Shown one piece after another: positions 1-10,932 of a DNA stretch of 64,000 nucleotides. The DNA lies in assembly GCA_016931225.1 (NCBI GenBank), contig JAFGFE010000014.1, positions 62,001-126,000 on the forward strand, given 5' to 3'. The position numbers and the translations under genes were made by a program. The first letter of the stretch is position 1. Each line of letters begins with the position of its first letter. Source of the DNA: Candidatus Zymogenaceae bacterium. Its GTDB lineage: Bacteria > Desulfobacterota > Zymogenia > Zymogenales > Zymogenaceae. The notes beneath the pieces were generated by a model. The model made no database searches. It had not been told where the DNA came from and saw only the letters and a list, made by a program, of their open reading frames with translations.

Positions 1-276
1 GGTTCGGTGATTGTCAGATCCCGTATGGTTGACGGGATGGCTGAAATATCTGTTTCGGATACAGGCAATGGCATCTCCCGTGAGGACAGGCCCCATATTT
101 TCGAGAAATTTTACCGGGGCGGCGACGTGGGGGATACTGTCGGGAACGGTCTGGGACTTTCTTTCGTTCAGGCTGTGGCCCGCAGATATAACGGTATGGT
201 GCGTATCGACGATACAGAAGCAACGGGCACAACATTTACGCTGGTGTTTCCCTTACTAACGGAGCACGAGGAATGA
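1..276 (+). CDS. sensor histidine kinase, C-terminal fragment (ATPase domain)
   Basis: The reading frame is open from the first base and stops at 274-276, so this is the 3' end of a longer gene. The residues match the end of a HATPase_c domain: SVSDTGNGI (G1 box, DxGxGI), HIFEKFYRG (F box) and GNGLGLSFV (G2 box), followed by the usual closing beta strands (GTTFTLVFP). This domain binds ATP and phosphorylates the kinase's own histidine to signal to a response regulator. The sensing domain and phospho-accepting histidine lie upstream of the window, so the stimulus is unknown. A tiny ORF overlaps the stop codon as ATGATG. Confidence 0.9.
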   Translation, partial: GSVIVRSRMVDGMAEISVSDTGNGISREDRPHIFEKFYRGGDVGDTVGNGLGLSFVQAVARRYNGMVRIDDTEATGTTFTLVFPLLTEHEE

Positions 277-404
277 TGGACGCTTTTATTCAACGGAAGA
301 AGTATGCGCCGAATAAGAAAATGAATGAAGCCGTAACCCCGCGGTACGTGCACGCCATCCACCGGGTGTATTGTGCATCTGACGAGAAACAGAGGCAGTA
401 TTAG
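273..404 (+). CDS. possible 43-residue ORF coupled to the kinase gene
   Basis: An ATG at 273 overlaps the kinase stop codon and opens a 43-codon frame ending in TAG at 402-404. The peptide is basic (RKKYAPNKK near the N-terminus) and resembles nothing I recognise. The only argument for it is the translational-coupling arrangement. It may be chance. Confidence 0.2.
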   Translation: MMDAFIQRKKYAPNKKMNEAVTPRYVHAIHRVYCASDEKQRQY

Positions 405-431
405 AAAACACAGATACATAACGAGCGAACC

Positions 432-680
432 ATGAACGAACAGACTCGCAATATACTCAATCTCTGGGGTAACCCTTTTTATGTTGATTGGAGTGATCCG
501 TTTGGAGATGTAGACGCGCTCAAGATTTTTGCGGATTTTGTTGATCATTCCTCGCATGATGAATTTCCAGATATCATGTGTGCCATTGAAGAAGTCGTCC
601 GGCACAATATCCCAAAGGATACACAGCGATATATGGATACCGTGGAGTTGGCGACAATGATGTATCGGCTGCTCCCGTAA
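432..680 (+). CDS. small hypothetical protein (82 aa)
   Basis: This 82-residue acidic protein starts with ATG at 432. It looks globular, with two likely helices, a tryptophan-rich start (LWGNPFYVDW) and no signal peptide or membrane segment. I do not recognise the family. The upstream sequence has no strong Shine-Dalgarno site, which lowers confidence. It sits alone between the kinase end and a lipoprotein gene, both on the same strand. Confidence 0.5.
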   Translation: MNEQTRNILNLWGNPFYVDWSDPFGDVDALKIFADFVDHSSHDEFPDIMCAIEEVVRHNIPKDTQRYMDTVELATMMYRLLP

Positions 681-879
681 AGCAGGAAAATGTATTAATC
701 TGGGATGATCTGATTGAATAGAAATTATAAAGGGTGCGTCGTCATCCATTGACGGGGGATCGGTGAGAGAACTATGAAATTTTTTATTTTTTTCATCAAA
801 AATAAGCATATTATTTTGCTAACGTGAACGGATGTGCTGTTTGTCTTGCGTAAAATCACTTGAAGAAAGGAGGAGCATT

Positions 880-1407
880 ATGCTTTACAAACACATGATC
901 CCGGCAGTGCTGGTTCTCATGATAGTTGGTCTCGCAATCGGCTGCGGGGGACCGGCGACACAACCGGAGGAGGGTACCACTGAGTCAATTTCTCAGGGTG
1001 AAGAAGGGGCGTTGGAATCAAGCATGGAGATGAAGCATGATCTGATGAAGACGTACATCGATTCAACGGAGGAGACTCTCGCAAAGCTTGACGACATGAT
1101 CAAAACGAAAAAAGAGGAAGCTGCCCAGCTGGAGGAGGACGCCCGTATCACGATGGAACAGCACCTGGAGCTGATACAGGAGAAGCGGGACAAGGTGGAC
1201 ACGCTTCTGAACGAAATGAAATACGACCTGGATGAATTGATGGCTGCCATCAAAGGCAAGGAAACCGAAGCGGTCGGTGAAGTGGAGGACACTTTCTATT
1301 CCGAATTCGAGAAAAAAAAGGAAGCCCTGGAAAAAGCGATAACTGAATTGGAAGATGTCTACAAAGAGGTATTCCCTGAAAAAGATGAGGGCATGACATC
1401 TGAGTAA
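880..1407 (+). CDS. small lipoprotein with coiled coil
   Basis: The start at 880 was chosen over the upstream in-frame ATG because it follows AAAGGAGGAGC and begins a good lipoprotein signal: MLYKHM, a hydrophobic stretch, then the lipobox LAIGC with Cys22 to be lipidated. The mature protein (about 150 residues) is almost entirely charged and helical (Glu, Lys, Met), typical of a coiled coil on the periplasmic face of a membrane. There are no catalytic motifs. I do not recognise the family, and the role is likely structural. An intrinsic terminator follows. Confidence 0.8.
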   Translation: MLYKHMIPAVLVLMIVGLAIGCGGPATQPEEGTTESISQGEEGALESSMEMKHDLMKTYIDSTEETLAKLDDMIKTKKEEAAQLEEDARITMEQHLELIQEKRDKVDTLLNEMKYDLDELMAAIKGKETEAVGEVEDTFYSEFEKKKEALEKAITELEDVYKEVFPEKDEGMTSE

Positions 1408-1474
1408 CCACTGTCGAAAGTTCCATGACATTCAACAGCGGACTGTATTGATAACATGTTAGCTTTCATGGGAG

Positions 1475-1514
1475 GGCGCCCGGAGATATAATGTTTCATT
1501 CCGGGCGCCTTTAT
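1475..1514 (+). terminator. intrinsic terminator after the lipoprotein gene
   Basis: GGCGCCCGG at 1475-1483 pairs perfectly with CCGGGCGCC at 1501-1509, and a TTTATT tract follows. The lipoprotein stop codon lies about 70 bases upstream. Confidence 0.7.
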
Positions 1515-1711
1515 TGTATGGGTGTGCGGGCATTCGGAGATATTTTTATTAGGCAATCACGTATACGGAGATCACCGCCGTCACTCATTACACATGTTCC
1601 ATCTGGATGGTTTTTTCGGGTGCCGTACCTTTTCCTTTTCGGTTGTTTTTTTATCCGTTTGATGTTTAAATGTACCATTTTAGATACCATGATGAGAAAG
1701 GGAGGGTGAGC

Positions 1712-2716
1712 ATGTCACCTGATGCCGTTTCGCTGTCGGTGGTGGTGCCCCTGTTCAACGAACAGGACGTCATCGAGAAGCTGTACGAAGAAATCGCCCG
1801 TGCGGTGGAGCCGATGAAGCGAACCTGGGAGATTGTCTTCATCAACGACGGCAGCACCGACGACACCCTCAATCGCGTACTGGATGTGGCCGGACGGGAT
1901 GATCGGGTGGTGGTGGTCGACCTGATGGGGAATTTCGGGCAGACTGCGGCCCTGTCCGCCGGGTTCGACTGCGCCCGTGGGGATATCATCGTCGCCATGG
2001 ACGGCGACCTCCAGGACGATCCCTCCTACATCCCCCGCCTCGTGAGTAAGCTGGAGGAGGGGTACGACATCGTGTCGGGGTGGCGTAAAAAGAGGAAGGA
2101 GAGCTTTCTCATCCGGCGCATCCCATCGATGACCGCCAACTGGATGTTGAAGAGGATTTCCGGCATCGACATCCACGATTTCGGCACCACCTTCAAGGCG
2201 TACCGGGCGTCGGTGGTCAAGAACGTGAAGATGTACGGTGATTTTCACCGGTTCATTCCGGCCCTGGCCCGGGAGATGCGGGTTCGGGTGACCGAGGTGG
2301 AGGTCGCCCACCACAAACGGGAGTACGGCGAGTCGAAATACGGCATCGGCCGCACCTTTGTGGTCTTTTTCGATCTCTTTCGCCTGAAATTCATCCTCGA
2401 CTATTTGAGCAAGCCCCTTCAGGTGTTCGGCGCCGGGGGACTGGGCCTGGCGGTGATCGGATTCATCCTGTTTCTCTATGTCGCCTTCAGCAAGTTTTAC
2501 CTCGGCATTCCGATAGAAGAAAAACACGGCCCGCTCTTTATCACCTCTATCATGTTCATCGTGTCGGGCGTCAACCTGTTCACCACGGGGCTTTTGGGTG
2601 AGATGATCCTGAGGAACCTCTATGAGTCGGGCGATAAAAAGAGCTACTACATCAGGGAGATCCACGGCACGTCCCGGGAATCGAACAACTCAAAAACGCT
2701 TATGAAAACCAGATGA
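1712..2716 (+). CDS. family 2 glycosyltransferase, polyprenyl-phosphate type, membrane-anchored
   Basis: This protein transfers a sugar from a nucleotide donor, probably to undecaprenyl phosphate at the inner face of the plasma membrane. It has the GT-A core in order: VVPLFNEQ near residues 11-18, NDGSTDD at 45-51, and the metal-binding DGDLQDDP at 97-104. Then come FGTTFKAYR and the HxKREYGESKYG loop typical of the DPM1/GtrB/ArnC-like group. Two transmembrane helices lie near residues 235-260 and 275-300. The start at 1712 follows a GGGAGGGTGAG site. The stop overlaps the start of the next gene as ATGA, so a sugar carrier lipid and its flippase-like partner are translationally coupled. The acceptor sugar is unknown. 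Confidence 0.9.
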   Translation: MSPDAVSLSVVVPLFNEQDVIEKLYEEIARAVEPMKRTWEIVFINDGSTDDTLNRVLDVAGRDDRVVVVDLMGNFGQTAALSAGFDCARGDIIVAMDGDLQDDPSYIPRLVSKLEEGYDIVSGWRKKRKESFLIRRIPSMTANWMLKRISGIDIHDFGTTFKAYRASVVKNVKMYGDFHRFIPALAREMRVRVTEVEVAHHKREYGESKYGIGRTFVVFFDLFRLKFILDYLSKPLQVFGAGGLGLAVIGFILFLYVAFSKFYLGIPIEEKHGPLFITSIMFIVSGVNLFTTGLLGEMILRNLYESGDKKSYYIREIHGTSRESNNSKTLMKTR

Positions 2717-3750
2717 AACCGGGATTTCGAAAGATAGTATTCATTCTGCGCCGGTATGTTCTGCCGACGGTCACGGGCCTGTTGTTTCTCTATCTCCTGT
2801 GGCGGTCGGTGGATGTGGCCGAAAGCCTCAGGACATTCAGCGGCGTGCGTATCGGAACGGCATGCGCCGCCGCCGGGATTTACATCGTCCAGTATTTCTT
2901 CCTGGCGGTGCGCTGGCGGCTTTTGAACCGGGGCCGGGTCGGCATCGGGTCCTGCTACGCGATTACCGCGGTGCACAACATGACCAACAACGTGCTCCCC
3001 TTCCGCACCGGGGAGCTGGCCTATCCCTATCTCCTCAAGCGTCACTTCAACATCGGCCTGGGAGACTCGACGGCGACGCTCTTTTACGCGAGGATATTCG
3101 ACCTGGTGGCGATGGTTCTGTTCTTTATCGGCTCTCTGGCGTTTGTCGGAAGAGACGTGCTCCAAACCATTGCGGAATCGAAGGGCGAGATCCTCCAGTT
3201 CACCCTGCTGGTGGTGCTGATCGGCGGGGTGCTCCTGGGGATGTACGTGCTCCTGGATCGATGGGCGAACAACCAGGACACGGAAAAGCACGAGGGCCTG
3301 CGGGGGAAGGTGCGGGGCGCCTTTCGGTCCCTCACCGAGGGGCTGGCGCGGGTCGAGATCGTCTCCATCTCCGTGAAGATGTTTGTCTCCAGCCTGGCCA
3401 TCTTCCTGGCCCGGTACGCCTTTTTCATGTACGCGCTGCGGGCATTTGGCATCGACCTGGTGTTCGGAGAATCTGTGGCGGCCTCGACCCTGGCGATCCT
3501 GGGGGCGATCTTTCCGCTCCAGGGCGTGGGGGGATACGGCACCGTCGAGACCGGCTGGGTGCTGGGCCTGGTGCTCATCGGGGTGGAGGCGCCCACGGCC
3601 CTGATGGCCGGATTCGGCGTGCATACGTTCAGGCTTGTGCTCTCGGTCCTGCTGGCGGGGAGCACCTATCCCATCCTCGCACACGACGGGAGGAAACACC
3701 GGGGGGCGGACGGGCCGACGGAGACGCCCGTCTCCCAACCTGCCCCGTAA
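2713..3750 (+). CDS. LPG_synthase_TM / YbhN family integral membrane protein
   Basis: This 345-residue protein has about eight hydrophobic helices and the pattern of the lysylphosphatidylglycerol synthase transmembrane family (UPF0104, YbhN/AglD-like). Typical features are a NMTNNVLPFRTGE segment after the third helix and a late glycine-rich PLQGVGGYGTVE motif. It lacks the cytosolic aminoacyl-transferase domain of MprF, so it is probably a lipid or lipid-sugar flippase-like protein rather than a lysyl transferase. It overlaps the glycosyltransferase stop by four bases, and the pair probably acts on one lipid-linked sugar. Confidence 0.85.
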   Translation: MKPGFRKIVFILRRYVLPTVTGLLFLYLLWRSVDVAESLRTFSGVRIGTACAAAGIYIVQYFFLAVRWRLLNRGRVGIGSCYAITAVHNMTNNVLPFRTGELAYPYLLKRHFNIGLGDSTATLFYARIFDLVAMVLFFIGSLAFVGRDVLQTIAESKGEILQFTLLVVLIGGVLLGMYVLLDRWANNQDTEKHEGLRGKVRGAFRSLTEGLARVEIVSISVKMFVSSLAIFLARYAFFMYALRAFGIDLVFGESVAASTLAILGAIFPLQGVGGYGTVETGWVLGLVLIGVEAPTALMAGFGVHTFRLVLSVLLAGSTYPILAHDGRKHRGADGPTETPVSQPAP

Positions 3751-3933
3751 GGGCGGGGTCGGTCCCGGGGTGTCTTGAAGGGGTCGGTTTCGGGGCAGGG
3801 GGGTATCGTTTACGGTGATGGACAATCGGGAGGCTCCCAGGTCGATGGGAGTTGTCTTTCGGAACACGGGTAGGTAACAAGACCGGCTTGTGGGGGAGAT
3901 AGAACGCTCCTTCTTTGGGTGGTAAGACGAAAA

Positions 3934-3970
3934 AACCGGCGGCTCATCTTGCAGGATGAACCGCCGGTTT
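3934..3970. terminator. bidirectional intrinsic terminator
   Basis: CCGGCGG at 3936-3942 pairs with CCGCCGG at 3961-3967, and an inner TCATC/GATGA stem extends it. A-rich sequence lies on the left and TTT on the right, so it can stop both the flippase transcript and the converging ABC operon. Confidence 0.8.
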
Positions 3971-4004
3971 CGTATTCAGGCTTGAGCGATGTCCGTGCAG
4001 ATCG

Positions 4005-6143
<2,139 letters not shown>

Positions 6144-6154
6144 TATATGCCTTT

Positions 6155-7258
6155 CTACTGATACTTCAGCGACTCTTCCCTGATTCCATCGGCAAGCAAG
6201 TTCAGCCCCACCACCAAGAGGGCGATGGCCAGGGCGGGCCACAGCGATTGCCAGGGGCTTCCCGCCAGGATGAAATCACGACCCTTTGCGACCATGCTCC
6301 CCCAGTCCGGCGATGGGGGCGGCATCCCCAGCCCCAGAAACCCCAGGGTTCCCATAGCGAAGATGGCGTACCCGACCCGGAGCATGGCGTCGATGATGAT
6401 GGGCCCCCGGGCGTTGGGAAGTATTTCACGAAACATGACGTAGGCGGATTTTTCCCCACGGGTCTGGGCGGCCCGAATGTACTCCCGGGTCTTTATATCC
6501 AGGGCGAGGCTTCGGACCAGCCGGGCGATGCCGGGGGTGCCCACGATTGCGATTGCCAGAACCACATTCACCGCCGAGGCCCCCAACGCCGCCATGATGA
6601 TTAGGTAGAGGAGAATGAGGGGGATGGACATCATCGCATCCAGGATGCGCATGACGAATTCATCGACCCACCCTCCCCGGTAGCCCGCCAAAAGCCCCAG
6701 GGCGGAGCCGATCAACAGCGACAGGAACACGCCCCACAGCGCCGTCCCCCCCGGAATCCACGTGATCCAGTCCGGGAACCAGTCCGGAAGGTTTTCGGGT
6801 AGGGGGAGGATCACCAGGACCACCTGGGCGCCGTAGATGAGTCGCGCCCAGATATCCCTGCCGAGTTCGTCCGTGCCCAGGGGGTGCCTGTTGAGGTAAT
6901 ATTCGTAGTCGGTCTTCTCGAAGTTCCGCTCCACTTTCGAGATATAGGCCAGGTCCGTGTATTTGGAGGGTATCTCTTCTCCCGCCTTGTTGCGCTCCAG
7001 CTGTTTCTGGAGCCTCTCATAGTCCTTGACGGCATAGGGGGTGAGCGACGGCTCCCTGTTTGTGAAGCGCCAGTCCTGTTCCGTGGGCGTAAAGGGGGTC
7101 AGCACCGGGGCGAATATCGCCACGAATACCCAGAACAGGACAATGAAGAGCCCCATCGTGGCGACGGGGGAGTCGAATACGACCGAGACCCCCTCCCAGA
7201 GCTTTCTGATCCGGTTTTTCTTATTCTGTGTCTGATGTTGAGTGTCGTTACTGTCCAT
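6155..7258 (-). CDS. ABC importer permease, DppC/OppC-like
   Basis: This is an inner-membrane subunit of the same importer, 367 residues. An N-terminal helix (about 30-55) precedes a periplasmic-side segment with HPLGTDELGRDIWARLIYGA, the typical OppC/DppC entry to the permease domain. Four to five helices follow, with a coupling loop (AAQTRGEKSAYVMFREILPNARGPI) that docks on the ATPase. The linker between the first helix and the permease domain (about 60-125) is longer and more charged than in E. coli DppC. AAAGGCATCGAGACA precedes the ATG. It is the third gene of the operon. Confidence 0.92.
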   Translation of the reverse strand: MDSNDTQHQTQNKKNRIRKLWEGVSVVFDSPVATMGLFIVLFWVFVAIFAPVLTPFTPTEQDWRFTNREPSLTPYAVKDYERLQKQLERNKAGEEIPSKYTDLAYISKVERNFEKTDYEYYLNRHPLGTDELGRDIWARLIYGAQVVLVILPLPENLPDWFPDWITWIPGGTALWGVFLSLLIGSALGLLAGYRGGWVDEFVMRILDAMMSIPLILLYLIIMAALGASAVNVVLAIAIVGTPGIARLVRSLALDIKTREYIRAAQTRGEKSAYVMFREILPNARGPIIIDAMLRVGYAIFAMGTLGFLGLGMPPPSPDWGSMVAKGRDFILAGSPWQSLWPALAIALLVVGLNLLADGIREESLKYQ

Positions 7259-7300
7259 TGTCTCGATGCCTTTTCGCGTTGACGGGCGATGTTTCGCGTC

Positions 7301-8608
7301 CTAATCGTATCGGATGCGCGGATTGAGAAAGGTGTAGATGACGTCAGCCACAAGCTGTGTGCCCACGGCCACCATCACCATGACCAGCGCCCCCGCCTCC
7401 AGGGCGTTCACATCCTTGTAGAGGGCCGAATCCAAAAGGTATTTTCCCAGGCCCGGATATCCGAACACCACCTCCACGATGACGATGCCCCCCAACAGCC
7501 AGTTGACGTGCAGCATCACCACGGTGATCGGGGCGATCAGCGCGTTCTTGACCGCGTGCACCATCACCACTCGTCCCTGGGGCAGTCCCTTGAGGTATGC
7601 GGTGCGGATGTAGGGGGATTTCATCACATCCACCATGCTTGCCCGGGTGATGCGCAGAATATAGCCCAGCTCGATGAGGGTCAGGGTCAGCACCGGGAGA
7701 ATCAGCATGTCCGGACGACTCCAGGGGGCGTCTTCTCCAAAGACCGTGGCCCCGGGGACGAGGCCCAACCAGGCCGCCATGATGAGTATCAGGAAGATAC
7801 CGGTGGCAAATTCGGGCGTGACGGAAAACATGATGCCGCCGGTGGAGAGGATTCTATCCCGAAGAGATCCCTCCTTTACGCCCGCCACCAGGCCCAGAAA
7901 AAGCGCCAGGGGCATGACGATGATAAAGGCGATGCCCGCAAGCACCAGGGAGTTGCGAAGGCGGACAAAGAGACTGTTGGCCACCGGACGCCCGGTTCGA
8001 AGCGAGATGCCCGGGTCACCCCGGACAAAGCCCTTCATCAGCGGGATGTATTCTGCGGGACCGCCGGTGGTCTCCATCCACCCGGTGCCCGGAACGAAGG
8101 TCCACACCTTGATGTCCGAGCCCTTTTCCCACAGCACCGCGCTGTTCCTGTTGTCCACCCCCCAGAATCGGCTGATGCCGTCCTTTCCCACTTCCCACCG
8201 GAGGTTATCGGTGTATTCGATGACGTCTCCATCGGGTGATTTGAGCTCGGCGATGAGATCGTCTCCTTCCAGGTGCCAGCGGATCAGAGTGCCGTCGTCG
8301 GTCAGCTCGAACACCGCCCACCATTCGAGGAAGCCGTCCTCGGTTTCGGTGCTCACCAGGTTCATCCCCACCTTCGATTCCGCCCACATATCGCTGCCGA
8401 ACAGCCAGAAGAGGTACCGGACGTACGCGGGCTTGTCCAGGCCCATCTGCTTGAGGAATGAATCCTCCTGCTCCTGCGTGATGAACGCCCCCAGAACGTT
8501 TCGGGCCACGTTGCCCGGCGACGCCTCGGTAATGGCGAAAACAAAGATGGAGACGATGACCATTGTCAACAGCAGCGTGAAAAAGCGTCTGATGATAAAC
8601 GCAAACAT
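7301..8608 (-). CDS. ABC importer permease, DppB/OppB-like, with large periplasmic insert
   Basis: The 435 residues begin with the canonical DppB helix and the TEASPGNVARNVLG segment. They end with the canonical permease domain (RTAYLKGLPQGRVVMVHAVKNALIAP, then a C-terminal NPRIRYD). Residues about 80-195, between helix 1 and helix 2, form a long Trp-, Asp- and Glu-rich insert not present in standard DppB (about 335 residues). It should sit in the periplasm beside the docking site of the binding protein. The gene lies 42 bases upstream of the second permease. Confidence 0.92.
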   Translation of the reverse strand: MFAFIIRRFFTLLLTMVIVSIFVFAITEASPGNVARNVLGAFITQEQEDSFLKQMGLDKPAYVRYLFWLFGSDMWAESKVGMNLVSTETEDGFLEWWAVFELTDDGTLIRWHLEGDDLIAELKSPDGDVIEYTDNLRWEVGKDGISRFWGVDNRNSAVLWEKGSDIKVWTFVPGTGWMETTGGPAEYIPLMKGFVRGDPGISLRTGRPVANSLFVRLRNSLVLAGIAFIIVMPLALFLGLVAGVKEGSLRDRILSTGGIMFSVTPEFATGIFLILIMAAWLGLVPGATVFGEDAPWSRPDMLILPVLTLTLIELGYILRITRASMVDVMKSPYIRTAYLKGLPQGRVVMVHAVKNALIAPITVVMLHVNWLLGGIVIVEVVFGYPGLGKYLLDSALYKDVNALEAGALVMVMVAVGTQLVADVIYTFLNPRIRYD

Positions 8609-8692
8609 GAAAGAGTCCTGTACGGGTGAGAGCGGGGAGCGCGCATGCGCGCTCCCCGCCGTGAATGTGTGAGTTGTGTCAGGCTGAGAGGC

Positions 8693-10372
8693 TTACACCT
8701 CTTCTGCGGCCTCTTCCTGCTGGAGCCATACTTCGTTAAACAGCATGTAGAGCGTCGGGTGGGCCTGGACATCCATAACCTGGGTGCCCGTCACAAACCA
8801 GACGTTTCTCCAGAAGCTGATGCCGACTGATCCCCGCTCCCATTGGATGCGCTCGAGCTCACAGAAAATCTTACGGCGCCTATCGACATCGAGGGTGCCG
8901 TTGGCTTCTGTGAGCAGTTCGGAGAATTCCTCGTCGCTCCATCGGGTCTCGTTCCAGGGGACGGGATTCCCCTCGTCGTCGACGGTGTAGGCAAGGTTCA
9001 GCACCATGGTGCCCAGGGGACGATGTGTCCAGGACGTGATGCCCAGGTCCACTTCCGTCCACTTCTCCCAGTACTGGCTGTTGGGCATGGTGACGATGTT
9101 TACGTTGAAGCCCGCAGGGGCGGCGTCTTCCTTGAGGATTTCCGCATAACGGACCATGGCCGGCCAGCCGTTGCCCACTGCCAGGTTGATTTCAAGACCG
9201 TCTGAATATCCCGCCTCTTCCAGGAGCGCCTTGGCCTTTTCGGGATCGTATTCCGGGATCGGCTTATCGCAGTATTCGGGGTGATAGGGATAGACGTGAA
9301 AGTCCTGTCCCAGAAGACCCTGATCGAAATATGCCAGTTTGAGGATTTTTTCCCTGTTCTGGCAGAGCTTCAGGGCCATGCGGACATTATTGTCGGTCCA
9401 TGGATCCATGTCGACCCGCATCCTGAGCACCGCAACCTGGGCGGTGGAGGCGGGGATGATCTTGGCCCGCTCGTCGTCCTTGAGGGTCTCGTAGACGTCG
9501 GGGCGGGGGGAGTCGGAGAAGTCGATCATGTCGATCTCTCCGGACTGGAGCGCCGCCACCTGTGGGGACATCTCGGTGCCCATGTCGATGAACTCCATGC
9601 CGTCCATGTAGGGGAGCGACTCTCCGTCCGCGCCCGCCTGCCAGTAGTCTGTCCTTCGAACTAGACGGCACAGCTCGCCTTCGCTGTACGTCTCGATGGT
9701 GTAGGGACCGGTGCCGTGGGGCGCCTTGATGAAGTCGCCCTCGAAGGTGCGGTGGTTCAGCACCAGAGCCGGGTAGTGGAACAGATGCTCCGGCACGCCG
9801 ATCTCGGGCTGATCCAAGTGGAGGATCACCTGGTAGTCGCCCACCTTCTCAATGCCGGTGGGTGAGAGATAGGCCCCCACCATACCGAGGAGGGACGACC
9901 CCACGTCCTTGTTCAGCCACTCGTTCATGGTGAAGACCACGTCGTCGGCGTTGAACTCGTCTCCGTTGTTGAATGTGATGCCCTGTCTCAGGTTCAGGGT
10001 CCAGGTAAGCAGGTCTTCGCTGGCCTCCCAGTTTTCCAGGAGATAGGGACGGGTGATGTTTTCGCCGTCGGTCCAGGTCAGGTATTCACCCACCTGGCGC
10101 ATCTGGTTGCTGGGAACGGCCCAAGTGAACTGAGCGGGATGCGTGACCTTGTGCACCGGAGCGGCGACACGAAGGACACCGCCGCGGGTCAGCTCGGACG
10201 GCTTGGTCTTGGGGCCGCCGGTTTCCGGGGCGCAGCCGATCAGGCTCGGAGCCACGGCAGCGGATACGCCCAAGAGCGCCGCGTATCTGACAAATTCCCG
10301 GCGGGAGAGCTTCCCGGCCTTGAACTGGTCGATCAGTTCGTGGATACGAGGATTGAAAGACTTCTTTTCCAT
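8693..10372 (-). CDS. family 5 solute-binding protein, Tat lipoprotein
   Basis: This is the ligand-binding subunit of the importer (SBP_bac_5 fold, 559 residues). The start at 10372 follows AAGAAGGAGGTTAG; the frame can be read further upstream but without such a site. The N-terminus carries a twin-arginine motif (SRREFVRY), a hydrophobic segment and a lipobox ending at Cys47 (SLIGC), so it is probably exported folded and then lipidated. Family hallmarks include the ITFNNGDEFNADDVVF segment and the middle-domain DNNVRMALKLC region. First gene of the four-gene operon. The ligand cannot be read from the sequence: peptides are the default, but plant-derived sugars are also known for this family. 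Confidence 0.93.
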   Translation of the reverse strand: MEKKSFNPRIHELIDQFKAGKLSRREFVRYAALLGVSAAVAPSLIGCAPETGGPKTKPSELTRGGVLRVAAPVHKVTHPAQFTWAVPSNQMRQVGEYLTWTDGENITRPYLLENWEASEDLLTWTLNLRQGITFNNGDEFNADDVVFTMNEWLNKDVGSSLLGMVGAYLSPTGIEKVGDYQVILHLDQPEIGVPEHLFHYPALVLNHRTFEGDFIKAPHGTGPYTIETYSEGELCRLVRRTDYWQAGADGESLPYMDGMEFIDMGTEMSPQVAALQSGEIDMIDFSDSPRPDVYETLKDDERAKIIPASTAQVAVLRMRVDMDPWTDNNVRMALKLCQNREKILKLAYFDQGLLGQDFHVYPYHPEYCDKPIPEYDPEKAKALLEEAGYSDGLEINLAVGNGWPAMVRYAEILKEDAAPAGFNVNIVTMPNSQYWEKWTEVDLGITSWTHRPLGTMVLNLAYTVDDEGNPVPWNETRWSDEEFSELLTEANGTLDVDRRRKIFCELERIQWERGSVGISFWRNVWFVTGTQVMDVQAHPTLYMLFNEVWLQQEEAAEEV

Positions 10373-10898
10373 GAAACTAACCTCCTTCTTAAAATTGACT
10401 AATGTGAATAAACATAGTAATACATGATACACACAATAACAAAAAACACGACGCGATGTTATTTGTGGGCAAATAGGATTCAGGTTTTGCGCAGTTTTTT
10501 GTAGGATCGATTATGCCACGAACCTACGTAACTCCGACGATTCGGTGTATGTGTGTGTGATGATGAGCAAGGGGGATTTGTATGTGAAAAGCGTTTCTTT
10601 GAAAAAAACAAAACGGACAAGGATACTCAAAGAGTCTTGGGTAGGGAATATCTCCCACGGGTATCGGTGAATATCCGAGTGCTTAACCTCCTTTTCTGCT
10701 TGGTTTTTTAAAAACGCAGGAAGAGCCGCAGGATCGGGCTCCGTGTCTTCGCCCGATGTTCAGACACCGTAACTTCTCATACGTATCACACCTCGGGTCG
10801 GATGTCAACGACTTAAAAAAATTGCCCTCGTATTCGCAGAAAAAGTAATGAAAAACGGACGGAGAGCTGCTTTTTGACCGTTTTGGTGCGGGTATTTC
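10373..10898. other. non-coding region upstream of the ABC operon, partly structured
   Basis: No credible gene is present. From about 10600 to 10810 the minus strand has several self-complementary stretches, for example ATCGGGC at 10733-10739 against GCCCGAT at 10751-10757. A TTGACA hexamer on the minus strand occupies 10808-10803, but only a poor -10 follows at 17-bp spacing. The stretch could hold the operon's long leader or a minus-strand RNA. I could not match it to a known RNA family. Confidence 0.3.
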
Positions 10899-10926
10899 TT
10901 GACAGTGGATTATTATATGTTAGAAT
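10899..10926 (+). promoter_or_regulatory. consensus sigma70-type promoter in the intergenic region
   Basis: TTGACA at 10899-10904 and TAGAAT at 10921-10926 are separated by 16 bases. Transcription should begin near 10933. No start codon follows at the right distance from the nearby AAAGGAG, so the product is probably an untranslated RNA or a leader. Confidence 0.65.
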
Positions 10927-10932
10927 TATAAC

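Noticed and set aside
10600-10810. 6S RNA, SRP RNA, TPP or c-di-GMP riboswitch
   Set aside because: Compared mentally with the known cores of these families, the expected conserved blocks are not present.
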